Shown: in pieces, positions 45,354 through 53,619 of the stretch
Layout of the letters: every line of letters starts with the position of its first letter
Numbering within the stretch: position 1 is the first letter of the stretch
Source: Bacillota bacterium
GTDB lineage: Bacteria > Bacillota > Desulfotomaculia > Desulfotomaculales > Desulfallaceae
NCBI GenBank assembly: GCA_023439185.1
Contig: JAEXOR010000052.1
Span: forward strand, 1-64,000
Direction: 5' to 3'
DNA: 64,000 nt
Program-made: the position numbers and the translations under genes
The notes under the pieces: model-generated
What the model saw: the letters and a program-made list of their open reading frames with translations, nothing else
Database searches by the model: none
What the model was told of the DNA's origin: nothing

Positions 45354-45485
45354 TTAATGTTTAATATTACGTACTTCAGGTTTAATTAATTCACAGATTA
45401 AATCAATCTTATAGGAGCGATTTGCTTCACTCATTAATAAAAAGATACTGCCGATTGTTTTGGATATTTCTTCTAAGGCTTTCAT
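45354..45485 (-). CDS. Small hypothetical protein (43 aa)
   Basis: The frame begins ATG 45485 with a very good ribosome-binding site (GGGGGTGG, 7 nt upstream). It encodes MKALEEISKTIGSIFLLMSE, then ANRSYKIDLICELIKPEVRN and ends IKH. It is amphipathic and helical, with no known family. It converges on the SLH fragment and uses the same terminator. A damaged copy starts at about 37656 on the minus strand (MKAEEISKTIGS) and loses its frame at the 126-bp deletion. Keeping both ribosome-binding sites argues that it is a real gene. Confidence 0.5.
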   Translation of the reverse strand: MKALEEISKTIGSIFLLMSEANRSYKIDLICELIKPEVRNIKH

Positions 45486-45571
45486 TAATGTTCCACCCCC
45501 TAATAAAATTATAGGGGATTACTGAACATGTTTCATTATAAAGTTGTTGGAACTATTGCCATAGAACAACT

Positions 45572-45999
45572 ATCCGGCATATTGGAACCAGTGTATTTAG
45601 TTTCTTATCTCACTGTTAACAAGTTCCCCCGGTATATATTCCAATTTGGTAATCTGGATTCTGTTGTTAAAGAAGTATAACAGTTTTTTAATAAACCTCA
45701 TTAAAAAATCACCTCGGTTAATTATTATAAGGTAAAATTCCATATAAAGCAACAGAATTCGACAAATTGTGATAGCAGTACCTGAGCCGGTATTTACAGT
45801 AACTGCAGGGTACCGGCTTATATTTACCGGTGTAAATGATTACTCAAAAATGATTAAATTTGTAAAATTAATTACTAAAAAATTAAGAGTTCTTAAACCT
45901 TCATTAACTTTTGTTCAAAATGATTGGATAATTTCTTCTTTTAAGCTATATTTCGTATTAGATACTTTGCCACGTATAAATTGAAGGAGGGGACCATAA
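45572..45999 (+). other. AT-rich intergenic region before the chemoreceptor gene
   Basis: A hairpin AGCCGGTA/TACCGGCT (45785-45792 with 45811-45818) followed by TATATTT is the one clear structure. A 71-codon frame from GTG 45769 has no ribosome-binding site and an unlikely composition, so I do not call it. A promoter for the chemoreceptor gene is expected here; none stands out. Confidence 0.4.
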
Positions 46000-47184
46000 T
46001 TGTTCTTTAAATTATTTAAAAGAGCGGCTGATAAACCGCCCGCCAGTGATTATACTTTGGAAATCTTTACTGCCGCCATAGCTGATTTCTCACTGGCCCA
46101 TACTGAATTAATGGCTTTTCGTGCAGCGCTGAAAATTCAGGAGGTTGTTGAGAGGTCGACCGAATTGGCGGCGGCCAGCCAGGAAATCGCGGCCACCACC
46201 CAGGAGGTTTCGGCTTCAACCGAGGAGATCAGCGCCGGCATGTACGATGTAAAAGCGGACGCGGAAAATAATATTTCCCGCATTAACAACCTGGAGCATT
46301 TAACCGGAGAAGTGCAGTCCACTCTGGAAAAGATGACCGACAATACCGGCAAATTGGCGGACCGGATTAAGAATATCGATGTGATTAGCCAGAATGTATC
46401 CGAAATTGCCGACCAGACCAATTTGCTGTCCTTAAATGCCGCCATTGAGGCCGCCAGGGCCGGTGAGCACGGCCGGGGTTTTTCCGTTGTGGCCGAGGAA
46501 GTGCGTAAACTGGCCGGGCAGACCAAAACCGCCGTAAACGAGGTTAAAAATATCTCGGAGTATATAAACAATGAAGCCGGCATGGTGGGTGCGGCCGTCA
46601 CCGGTGTGGATCAAGTGCTGGGACAGTACATGTCCGAGGTTGGCGAGGTTTCGGTGCGGATACGGCACAGTTTAAGCAAAATCGAGGAGTCCACCGAAGC
46701 GTCCGAAAGCATTGCCAGCGCCATGCAACAGCAGGCCTCCGTAACGGATAACCTGGCCAAGCTGGCCCAGGAATTGACCGAGTCGGCGAACTTCGTGGAC
46801 GTGCTGGTTAACGATGCAAACCGGCTTAACGAAATTGTTAAAGGGCATATTAAATTTACCGAGGATGATTCTTCTGTGGGCATCCTGGCGGCCAGGCTGG
46901 TGGATCACGGTAATTTTCTCCGGAGGACAATCACCCAGGCCGGTAAAAACGCGGATCTGCCCGATCATCACCAATGCGCTTTCGGAAAGTGGTACGACCA
47001 GAATTATGACCGGTATAAGCATCTGAAGGAGTTCCAGGATATCGAGGAGCCGCACCGGAGGGTCCACGAAGCAGCCATGATGCTGTCCCGGGAAAAAACC
47101 GTCGCCAACGCGGATAATATCGTATCGGCCTCAACGGATATCCTGGAGTCCTTTGTTAAATTAAGATTGAGTATAGTGAAATAG
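46000..47184 (+). CDS. Soluble chemoreceptor with C-terminal CZB zinc-binding domain
   Basis: A 394-aa methyl-accepting chemotaxis-type protein with no membrane segment. The signalling tip is present as ISEIADQTNLLSLNAAIEAARAGEHGRGFSVVAEEVRKLA (near residues 140-175 with small changes). Long helices on both sides form the four-helix bundle. The last 110 residues are a CZB domain with its 3-His/1-Cys zinc set: DHGNFLRR, HQCAFGKWYD and EPHRRVHEAA. CZB receptors sense zinc or oxidants such as hypochlorite. TTG 46000 follows GAAGGAGGGG. No other chemotaxis gene is near. Confidence 0.92.
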   Translation: MFFKLFKRAADKPPASDYTLEIFTAAIADFSLAHTELMAFRAALKIQEVVERSTELAAASQEIAATTQEVSASTEEISAGMYDVKADAENNISRINNLEHLTGEVQSTLEKMTDNTGKLADRIKNIDVISQNVSEIADQTNLLSLNAAIEAARAGEHGRGFSVVAEEVRKLAGQTKTAVNEVKNISEYINNEAGMVGAAVTGVDQVLGQYMSEVGEVSVRIRHSLSKIEESTEASESIASAMQQQASVTDNLAKLAQELTESANFVDVLVNDANRLNEIVKGHIKFTEDDSSVGILAARLVDHGNFLRRTITQAGKNADLPDHHQCAFGKWYDQNYDRYKHLKEFQDIEEPHRRVHEAAMMLSREKTVANADNIVSASTDILESFVKLRLSIVK

Positions 47185-47237
47185 ACTTAAATTTAATATA
47201 ATATACGGAAGTTTTAGTCTTATCGGGGGCGTAAGTA

Positions 47238-48419
47238 ATGACGCCTTCTAAATCAGCATTTGTCCTGTTAAGCACGGCCTTGCTTGTGGAATCGATGTTG
47301 TACGGCGTTATCGCTCCTTTGGCGCCTTATTATGCCCGGGAATTGATGATCGGGCCCGGGCAACTGGGCCTGATTTTTGCCGTTTATTCTCTGGCGCTGC
47401 TGGGGGCCAGTTTTCCCGCCGGCATGGTGTGTGATCGTTTCGGTCGCCGCGGGGTATTGCTGGCCGGGTTGAGTATTTTATTGCTGTCGACATTATTTTA
47501 CGCCATGGTTAAGGATATCTGGCTGATGCTGGCGGCGCGGTTCTTTCAGGGTATGGCGGGGGCGGTCATCTGGACGGCGGTCCTTGCCGAGGCAGCGGCG
47601 CTGTACCCGGCGGGTGAACGGGGAGGACGCATGGGTATGATGATGGCCGTCACCGGTCTGGGTACCATCATCGGTCCCGTGGTCGGCGGGTTTGCCTCGG
47701 AAAACTGGGGTTATCAGGCTCCTTTCCTGGGTATTGCCGCGGTCATTTTTGTGGTTACCCTGGGCTTGCTGGTGGAAAAAGTGCCGGCGGCGCCCGCAGT
47801 GCAGTTCTGCGTCGGGGCGGTTAAACCCGAGAGTATGTATCGGAGCCTGGTTGGCGGACAAGCGATTGTGTTGATGCTGCTATTAATTGCCGGCAGTTTT
47901 GGATTCGGTTTGCTGGAACCGCTGCTTCCCCTGCATCTGGCCAAGGAATTTGGCTTTGGCGGCCGGGAAATAGGGATCGTTTTCGCAGTGCTGGGACTGG
48001 CCTTCACGTTATTTGAACCTTTGATGGGGTTTATTTCGGACCGGTTGGAATACAGGCCGTTGATTCTTGCCGGTCTGGCCGGCACCGCAGTGGTTACGCC
48101 TGTTATAGCCCTGGTAACAAACCTGCCCTTATTGTACGCGGTGATTTGTACCTACAGCCTGTTTTCATGCGCCATGATGGTGCCCTGCCTGCCTATGCTG
48201 GCGGAGCAGTCCGACAAGACCGGCGGCAAAAGCTACGGCAGGCAGTTCGGGCTGGTTAATGCCGCTTACTCGCTGGGTTTGCTGTCGGGCCCGCTGGTGG
48301 GCGGAATGGTGGCGCATTACGCCTCTTTTTTGGTCGCCACCCTTGTTTACTCCGTTTTACTTGTGGTTCCGGGCATTATGATCCTGCGCGGCGGCTGGAG
48401 TGTCCGGGCTGATGGATGA
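47238..48419 (+). CDS. MFS transporter
   Basis: A 393-aa major facilitator with twelve helices. The loop 2-3 motif is AGMVCDRFGRRGVLLAG and motif C-like GLGTIIGPVVGGF lies in helix 5, which is typical of drug-proton antiporters of the DHA1 type. The second half has GFISDRLEYRPLILAG. Substrate unknown. GGGGGCG precedes the ATG. It stands between the chemoreceptor and a DtxR-family regulator on the same strand, with 53 bp and 111 bp gaps, so metal or siderophore export is conceivable but not shown. Confidence 0.82.
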   Translation: MTPSKSAFVLLSTALLVESMLYGVIAPLAPYYARELMIGPGQLGLIFAVYSLALLGASFPAGMVCDRFGRRGVLLAGLSILLLSTLFYAMVKDIWLMLAARFFQGMAGAVIWTAVLAEAAALYPAGERGGRMGMMMAVTGLGTIIGPVVGGFASENWGYQAPFLGIAAVIFVVTLGLLVEKVPAAPAVQFCVGAVKPESMYRSLVGGQAIVLMLLLIAGSFGFGLLEPLLPLHLAKEFGFGGREIGIVFAVLGLAFTLFEPLMGFISDRLEYRPLILAGLAGTAVVTPVIALVTNLPLLYAVICTYSLFSCAMMVPCLPMLAEQSDKTGGKSYGRQFGLVNAAYSLGLLSGPLVGGMVAHYASFLVATLVYSVLLVVPGIMILRGGWSVRADG

Positions 48420-48530
48420 TTGACGGTTATAATGTGGCGAAAATTTTGCATTATCTCAACCGTGGTTAAATAGATTTTAACTATGGAGTCTTAGACCGGT
48501 TTAAGTTTGTTAACCGTGGGGGGATATCAG

Positions 48531-48980
48531 TTGTTGTCACCGAGTCTGGAAGATTATTTAGAAGAAATTTACAGATTTTCCCTGCATAACGACGTCGTCC
48601 GGGTCAGCGACATCGCGACCTGCCTGGATGTGACCATGCCTTCGGTAAACAGCGCCATTAGAAAGCTCAGTAATGAGAATTATCTGATATATAAAAAATA
48701 CCGGGAACTGGTGTTAACCCCCAGGGGACGTAAGGTAGGCAGGTTCCTGGTGGAAAGGAACAGCATCCTGCAAAAGTTTTTGAAGGTCATTGATTCGGAT
48801 TGCGATATTAAGGCTGAAGTTGAAGCAATGGAGCATTATTTGACTTTGCCCACCATCAGGGCCATTGAAAGTCTGGTTGACTTTTTTGAACTCAACCAGG
48901 AGTGCCGGTATGATTTTTTGAAACACTGCAATAACAGGAAAGCAAAGGGTCTGGGTTTAAATGACGGTTACCAGGACTGA
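48531..48980 (+). CDS. DtxR/MntR-family metal-dependent repressor
   Basis: A 149-aa regulator. The N-terminal winged helix reads LSPSLEDYLEEIYRFSLHNDVVRVSDIATCLDVTMPSVNSAIRKL, followed by the wing and VLTPRGRKVGRFLVERNSILQKFL. The dimerisation/metal domain has DCDIKAEVEAMEHYLT; the usual His-Cys ligands are present only in part (Cys, Glu, Glu-His). Start TTG 48531 behind GGGGGGA; the frame extends to TTG 48507 without a site. The next genes are feoA and feoB, so it is probably the iron-responsive repressor of ferrous iron uptake. No SH3-like third domain is present. Confidence 0.85.
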   Translation: MLSPSLEDYLEEIYRFSLHNDVVRVSDIATCLDVTMPSVNSAIRKLSNENYLIYKKYRELVLTPRGRKVGRFLVERNSILQKFLKVIDSDCDIKAEVEAMEHYLTLPTIRAIESLVDFFELNQECRYDFLKHCNNRKAKGLGLNDGYQD

Positions 48981-49008
48981 AATTTAAAGAGCCCTAAATC
49001 TTTAATAT

Positions 49009-49057
49009 ATAAGCCGGATGGCGGTGCCACGGTAGGCGCCGCTACCGGCTTATTTTT
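49009..49057 (+). terminator. Terminator between regulator and feo operon
   Basis: ATAAGCCGG/CCGGCTTAT (49009-49017 with 49045-49053), with an inner GGCGG/CCGCC-type stem, is followed by TTTTATT. Confidence 0.8.
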
Positions 49058-49110
49058 ATTCAACCAGATAAGCCTGTAACACAAAAAGGGGTTCAAACAT
49101 ATTTTATATA

Positions 49111-49130
49111 TTGTTAGGTTCATTTAACAA
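49111..49130 (+). promoter_or_regulatory. Candidate iron-repressor operator upstream of feoA
   Basis: TTGTTAGGTTCATTTAACAA has inverted ends TTGTTA/TAACAA around an 8-bp centre and contains TTAGGTT, a half-site seen in DtxR/IdeR operators. It lies 33 bp before the feoA start. A partial copy (TTGTTAAC) occurs just before the regulator gene at about 48507. Confidence 0.4.
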
Positions 49131-49162
49131 ACTAAAGCACATTAAAGTTTGGGGGCTGAAAA

Positions 49163-49402
49163 ATGAATACCGGTATACCGCTGGATCGCCTGCGCGACGG
49201 CTGCTTTGCCATGGTTACGGAACTGACCGCCAAAGGTCCGGCCAGAAGAAGGCTGCTGGATCTCGGTCTGGTGCCGGGGACCAAAGTGGAAGTAATTCGC
49301 AGGAGCCCGCTGGGCGACCCCATAGCTTTCAACATCAGGGGAGCGGTAATTGCTTTTAGAAAGGAAGACGCCGGGCAAGTGCTGGTGATTCAGGTTTCTT
49401 AA
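49163..49402 (+). CDS. feoA: Ferrous iron transport protein FeoA
   Basis: A 79-aa SH3-like cytoplasmic protein that works with FeoB. The core RRRLLDLGLVPGTKVEVIRRSPLGDPIAFNIRGAVIAFRKEDA is diagnostic. GGGGGCTG precedes ATG 49163. It is 25 bp upstream of the FeoB GTPase gene and clearly in the same operon. Confidence 0.93.
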   Translation: MNTGIPLDRLRDGCFAMVTELTAKGPARRRLLDLGLVPGTKVEVIRRSPLGDPIAFNIRGAVIAFRKEDAGQVLVIQVS

Positions 49403-49427
49403 TAAATTACTGTAAAGGGGGAGCGAG

Positions 49428-50213
49428 ATGGGACTCACTTATCAATCCACCGGAAGACTGGCCGCCAGGGAGATATTTAATGTTCGTGATGACGGAAGCG
49501 AATTGGTGATTGCGCTGGCCGGTAACCCGAATACCGGGAAAAGCACTGTTTTCAATGCTCTGACGGGGCTGCGGCAGCATACCGGAAACTGGCCCGGTAA
49601 AACGGTATTGCGTGCGGAAGGAAGCTATATGCATGGCGGCCGCAGGTATACTTTAATTGATTTGCCCGGTACTTATTCGCTGCATGCCGCTTCCTCCGAA
49701 GAGGAAGTGGCCAGGGATTTTCTGTGTTTTGCCAATCCGGACGCCACGGTGGTGGTGGCCGACGGAACATGCCTGGAACGGAACTTGAACCTGGCTCTCC
49801 AGGTGATGGAGATTACCGGCAAGGTTATATTATGCGTCAACCTTATTGACGAAGCCAGGCGTAAAAAGATGCATATTAACATCCGGAAACTGAGCAGTGC
49901 GCTGGGTGTTCCCGTTATTTCCACGGCGGCCCGCAGTGGGGAGGGTCTGCCTGAATTGATGGATGCCATCAGCGATGTGGCTCTGGGGCGGGTAACGCCC
50001 AAACCGGTTTTGGTCCGCTATTCGGAGCAAGTGGAGTCGGCCGTCGCCCGGTTGGAGCCAAGAGTGCGGGAAATAACCGATGCGGAGATAAACGCCCGCT
50101 GGGTGGCTTTGCGCCTTATAGAGGGGGATGCCGGGCTTGTGCAGGCCATCCGGCGGTATTGTAACGGCCGGGAATCGGAATTAATTCAGGTGGCGGCGGA
50201 GGTGACGGCGTGA
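49428..50213 (+). CDS. feoB: FeoB GTPase half (split FeoB, N-terminal part)
   Basis: A 261-aa cytoplasmic protein equal to the NFeoB part of normal FeoB. The G motifs are G1 GNPNTGKST, G2 in NWPGKTV, G3 DLPGTYSL, G4 in NLIDEA and G5 ISTAARSGEG. The helical GDI-like domain follows (residues 190-260). The gene ends GTGA, with the stop codon sharing bases with the start of the membrane half, so the two are translated in a coupled way. Usual FeoB proteins are one chain of about 650-750 residues; here the join before the membrane part is broken, apparently stably. Confidence 0.93.
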   Translation: MGLTYQSTGRLAAREIFNVRDDGSELVIALAGNPNTGKSTVFNALTGLRQHTGNWPGKTVLRAEGSYMHGGRRYTLIDLPGTYSLHAASSEEEVARDFLCFANPDATVVVADGTCLERNLNLALQVMEITGKVILCVNLIDEARRKKMHINIRKLSSALGVPVISTAARSGEGLPELMDAISDVALGRVTPKPVLVRYSEQVESAVARLEPRVREITDAEINARWVALRLIEGDAGLVQAIRRYCNGRESELIQVAAEVTA

Positions 50214-51607
50214 ACCCGGAAGCTGCTGTAGTGAGCCTGCTGGAAGAGGCCAAAGCCGTTACCGGCGGCCAACAGGCTGCTATCAGGGACGGCATAGTAA
50301 AAAGCATTTACGATACCTCGGAAAGGATCACCAGAGACGTGGTCAGTTACACGTCGGACGACAGGGTGGACCTGGACCGTAAAATAGATAATATCTTAAC
50401 CTCTCCGGTCTGGGGATTTCCCATCATGTTCGGCATTCTGGCGGTGGTGTTCTGGGTGACTATTACCGGCGCCAATTATCCCTCCGCTTTTTTGGCGTCT
50501 CAATTGTTCTGGCTGCAGGACCGGCTGACCGAGCTTTTTATAACGTTGAACGCCCCGGATTGGCTGCACGGTTTCCTGGTGCTGGGGGTATACCGGTCGC
50601 TGGCCTGGGTGGTTTCGGTAATGCTGCCGCCGATGGCGATATTCTTTCCCCTTTTTACTTTGCTGGAGGATGCGGGGTATTTGCCCAGGGTTGCCTTTAA
50701 CCTGGACCGGTTCTTTAAAAAAGCCGGCGCCCACGGCAAGCAGGCCTTGACCATGAGCATGGGGTTTGGGTGTAACGCCGCCGGCGTGATCGCCTGCAGA
50801 ATTATTGAGTCTCCCAGGGAGCGTTTAATAGCCACGCTGACCAATAACTTTGTCCCCTGCAACGGCAGGTTTCCCACCATCATTGCCCTGGCCGGCCTGT
50901 TTGTCGCCGGTTCGGTTACGGCCACCCTTGGCGGGGTGATTGCCACCCTGGGGGTGGCCGGCCTGGTTGTTTTCGGCATCGCGCTAACGCTGCTGGTATC
51001 CTGGCTTTTATCCAGGACTCTCTTAAAAGGCGAGCCTTCATCCTTTACCCTGGAACTGCCGCCGTACAGGATACCGCAGGTGGGGCGGGTGCTGGTCCGC
51101 TCGGTGTTGGACCGCACCATGTTCGTACTTGGCCGGGCTGTGGTTATTGCCGCCCCCGCCGGCGGGCTGGTCTGGATCATGGCCAATACAACCGTTGGTG
51201 ACGGCACCGTCCTGGCCGCCGTTGCCGGTGGGCTGGATTCCTTTGCCCGGTTGATGGGGCTGGACGGTTTCATCCTGCTGGCCTTTATCCTGGGCTTGCC
51301 CGCCAACGAAATAGTTTTGCCCATTCTGATTATGAGCTATGTTTCCGGCGGCGCCATGGTAGAGATGGAAAGCCTGGCCGACCTGCATCACTTGCTGGTG
51401 GTGCAGCACGGCTGGACCTGGCTGACCGGTATGTGCACGGTTATCTTCGCGCTGTGCCATTGGCCCTGCGGGACAACGCTTTTTACCATCCAAAGGGAAC
51501 AAAAAAACTGGCGGTGGACATTGTTGGCCGCCGTAATCCCGGCCGCCGTGGGCATCATCATCTGTATGACTATCACCGCCCTGGCCCGCGCCCTGTATTT
51601 GGTTTAA
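50210..51607 (+). CDS. feoB: FeoB membrane half (split FeoB, C-terminal part)
   Basis: A 465-aa protein equal to the membrane channel of FeoB. It begins with the linker (IRDGIVKSIYDTSERITRDVV), then about eight helices with two Gate domains: SMGFGCNAAGVIACRIIESPRERLIATLTNNFVPCNGRFPTI and LGLPANEIVLPILIMSY. Conserved cysteines are GFGCNAAG and FVPCNGR, and HWPCGTTL near the end. The start GTG 50210 overlaps the GTPase gene by 4 bp. Its last 35 bp overlap the convergent MFS gene. With FeoA and the GTPase half it makes a complete ferrous iron importer. Confidence 0.93.
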   Translation: MNPEAAVVSLLEEAKAVTGGQQAAIRDGIVKSIYDTSERITRDVVSYTSDDRVDLDRKIDNILTSPVWGFPIMFGILAVVFWVTITGANYPSAFLASQLFWLQDRLTELFITLNAPDWLHGFLVLGVYRSLAWVVSVMLPPMAIFFPLFTLLEDAGYLPRVAFNLDRFFKKAGAHGKQALTMSMGFGCNAAGVIACRIIESPRERLIATLTNNFVPCNGRFPTIIALAGLFVAGSVTATLGGVIATLGVAGLVVFGIALTLLVSWLLSRTLLKGEPSSFTLELPPYRIPQVGRVLVRSVLDRTMFVLGRAVVIAAPAGGLVWIMANTTVGDGTVLAAVAGGLDSFARLMGLDGFILLAFILGLPANEIVLPILIMSYVSGGAMVEMESLADLHHLLVVQHGWTWLTGMCTVIFALCHWPCGTTLFTIQREQKNWRWTLLAAVIPAAVGIIICMTITALARALYLV

Positions 51608-53063
51608 ACGGTGGCCCGTTATAACTGTTTATTTTGGGCATTATGATTGATAAAACTAAAGACAGACAGGAGATTATGATAAAAAAAACAAACAAGACAT
51701 GCAGGGAACTATTTAACGAAAGCCTTATTTGCTCAGTAGTAAGGATATTATTTGATACGGAAGACTGATATAAATTACTTGGATCTATGCCTTTTATCCC
51801 TTGCTGAATAAAGTATTTCGTTATATACATGTTGAAGATATTGCCGAATACACTGATACCGATTGTTTGCCCCAGCGTCCTGAGCAATGAATTGGCTGCA
51901 ACTGCAGTTCCTCTTTGGTTATATGCTACAGAATCCTGGACAATAATGGTTAAAGCTGTAGAAGCCCCGCCAAATGCGATGCCAATAATGAAACCATATA
52001 TCAATACCAATAGGATTGGTGAATCAATACCCAATGTGGACAGTAATAATGTACTGATTAATAAAACAGCATTAGATACTAGTGTTACAGCCTTTCCTCC
52101 GTACTTGAGCAGAAATTTGCCCAAGATAAACGAAACGATAAGCCAGGAAAGCGACATCGGCAGCATCGCCAATCCGGCTGCTGTTGGTCGATACCCCAGA
52201 ATATTTTGTAAGTATATCGGCATATAGACATTCACACCTATTAACACGGCAAAAATTAAAAAAGATAATAGATTTACAGTGATGCTTGTCTTGGTAAATA
52301 TGTCAAAGGGCATTATTGGCTCTTTGGCTTTTCTTTCTATTTTGTAGAATGCCAACAGCAGTAAAATCGTAATTCCCGCCGATATTGCAACGAATAGATA
52401 ACGATTGGAATCCGGGTTCCGGTTGAATAAAAAAATACTTAAAAACACAATCATAGCCAGTGATAACGTAATGGTGCCAGCATAATCAATGCTGTTTTTT
52501 TTCTTTTCAAAAGTTTCTTTTAACGACCTTTGCAAAAGAATAACTGCTAAAAGTCCGAAAGGAATATTGATAAAAAATATCCAGTGCCAGGAAAGTATAT
52601 CGATTAAAAATCCGCCCAGGAATGGCCCCACAAGACTTGCAATTCCCCATACCGTACTCAGGCCTCCTTGGATTTTTGATCTTTCCTCAATGGTAAAGAT
52701 GTCTCCAATGATGGTGTATGATACTGTTAGTATTGCGCCTGCCCCCAGCCCTTGAATGGCACGGAAAGCGATCAGCATCATCATATTCTGTGATAATCCG
52801 CATAAAAAGCTTCCGGTTAAAAATATAAGGATTCCGATTGAAAGTATATTTTTTCTACCGTATAAATCTGAAAGCTTGCCGTAAATCGGTGTCGATATGG
52901 CTGCAGTTAGTAAATATACCGAAAAAACCAAGCTAATCAGTTCAAACCCATGTAAATCCTTTACAATAGAAGGGGTAGCCAGAGTAACAATCGTTCCTTC
53001 AATTGCCGCTAAAAACATGGCCAGCATGAGTGCCGTAACTAGAGTTGTTCTCCTTAAATCCAT
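51573..53063 (-). CDS. DHA2-type multidrug MFS transporter
   Basis: A 496-aa permease with fourteen helices of the EmrB/QacA (DHA2) group. Motifs: the N-terminal LAAIEGTIVTLATPSIVKDL, loop motif A YGKLSDLYGRKNILS, and motif C GPFLGGFLIDILSWHWIFFINIPFG. It is markedly AT-richer than the feo genes and therefore probably acquired. ATG 53063 follows GAGAGGACC. The last residues (NGPPFKPNTGRGPGR) are read from the complement of feoB, so the native stop was probably lost and translation now ends inside the neighbour. A small minus-strand frame with a strong ribosome-binding site lies just upstream. Confidence 0.87.
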   Translation of the reverse strand: MDLRRTTLVTALMLAMFLAAIEGTIVTLATPSIVKDLHGFELISLVFSVYLLTAAISTPIYGKLSDLYGRKNILSIGILIFLTGSFLCGLSQNMMMLIAFRAIQGLGAGAILTVSYTIIGDIFTIEERSKIQGGLSTVWGIASLVGPFLGGFLIDILSWHWIFFINIPFGLLAVILLQRSLKETFEKKKNSIDYAGTITLSLAMIVFLSIFLFNRNPDSNRYLFVAISAGITILLLLAFYKIERKAKEPIMPFDIFTKTSITVNLLSFLIFAVLIGVNVYMPIYLQNILGYRPTAAGLAMLPMSLSWLIVSFILGKFLLKYGGKAVTLVSNAVLLISTLLLSTLGIDSPILLVLIYGFIIGIAFGGASTALTIIVQDSVAYNQRGTAVAANSLLRTLGQTIGISVFGNIFNMYITKYFIQQGIKGIDPSNLYQSSVSNNILTTEQIRLSLNSSLHVLFVFFIIISCLSLVLSIIMPKINSYNGPPFKPNTGRGPGR

Positions 53064-53109
53064 ATATGCTGGGGTCCTCTCATATAAATTTCAACTTTTA
53101 GTCAAACCG

Positions 53110-53175
53110 TTACAATAGCCGATTATTTATCATAAGAAAATAACGAAGTACGAGCTTGCCGGTTTTTTCTTTCAA
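53110..53175 (-). other. Short ORF with strong ribosome-binding site upstream of the MFS gene
   Basis: AGGAGGATTGTT precedes TTG 53175 and a 21-codon frame (MKEKTGKLVLRYFLMINNRL then L). It is either a leader peptide or the first codons of a lost regulator gene; DHA2 transporters commonly follow a MarR or TetR gene. Confidence 0.35.
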
Positions 53176-53223
53176 AACAATCCTCCTGCATATGAGTCCA
53201 TAATGCATCCAAACATGCTGATA

Positions 53224-53404
53224 TTATTCTAGATCGGTGAGGTTAAGACCTGCGGTAATTTTAAACCGCAAGCGGCGGCCGTCTTCCACCCGCAGCCATG
53301 AGAGGTGCTTTGCTGCTGCTTGCGCAATTACAATGGTTTCCTGACTCTGTGTAAATTTACCAATGAACGGAAATTTATCTTTTCGTTGGGGTTTAATTGA
53401 TACT
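53224..53404 (-). pseudogene. 3' gene remnant, family unknown
   Basis: An open stretch without a start reads QRKDKFPFIGKFTQSQETIV, then IAQAAAKHLSWLRVEDGRRL, then RFKITAGLNLTDLE before TAA at 53224. Codon pattern is protein-like, and it sits in a 556-bp gap between two minus-strand genes. I cannot assign a family. The rest of the gap (53405-53619) shows AT-rich sequence without features. Confidence 0.4.
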
Positions 53405-53619
53405 TAACTGCTAATCGCGGAGATGTCCGGATAAGCCTATAAAACGATAAAAATTAAAACAAAAACGCAGCCGGACGGCAAACAGAAGGTGTCGCCAGAA
53501 AAGAAAAAAGCCCTCAAATCCGCTTGCACGCGGTTTTAAGAACGATTGTTTCTGAGAAATAAAATTTTTGCATATTAATTTTTGTTTTAAAATATACCGT
53601 AAAAAGTTATTTATTTATA

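Larger units (their letters stand above)
45219..45571. repeat. Direct repeat, right copy (complete)
   Basis: This is the longer copy of the repeat at 37514-37733. It contains the SLH gene fragment, an intact terminator and a small minus-strand gene. Similarity to the left copy ends after CCATAGAAC. Confidence 0.9.

Noticed and set aside
45769..45984. A 71-codon frame before the chemoreceptor gene
   Set aside because: GTG start without ribosome-binding site and the frame crosses a terminator-like hairpin.
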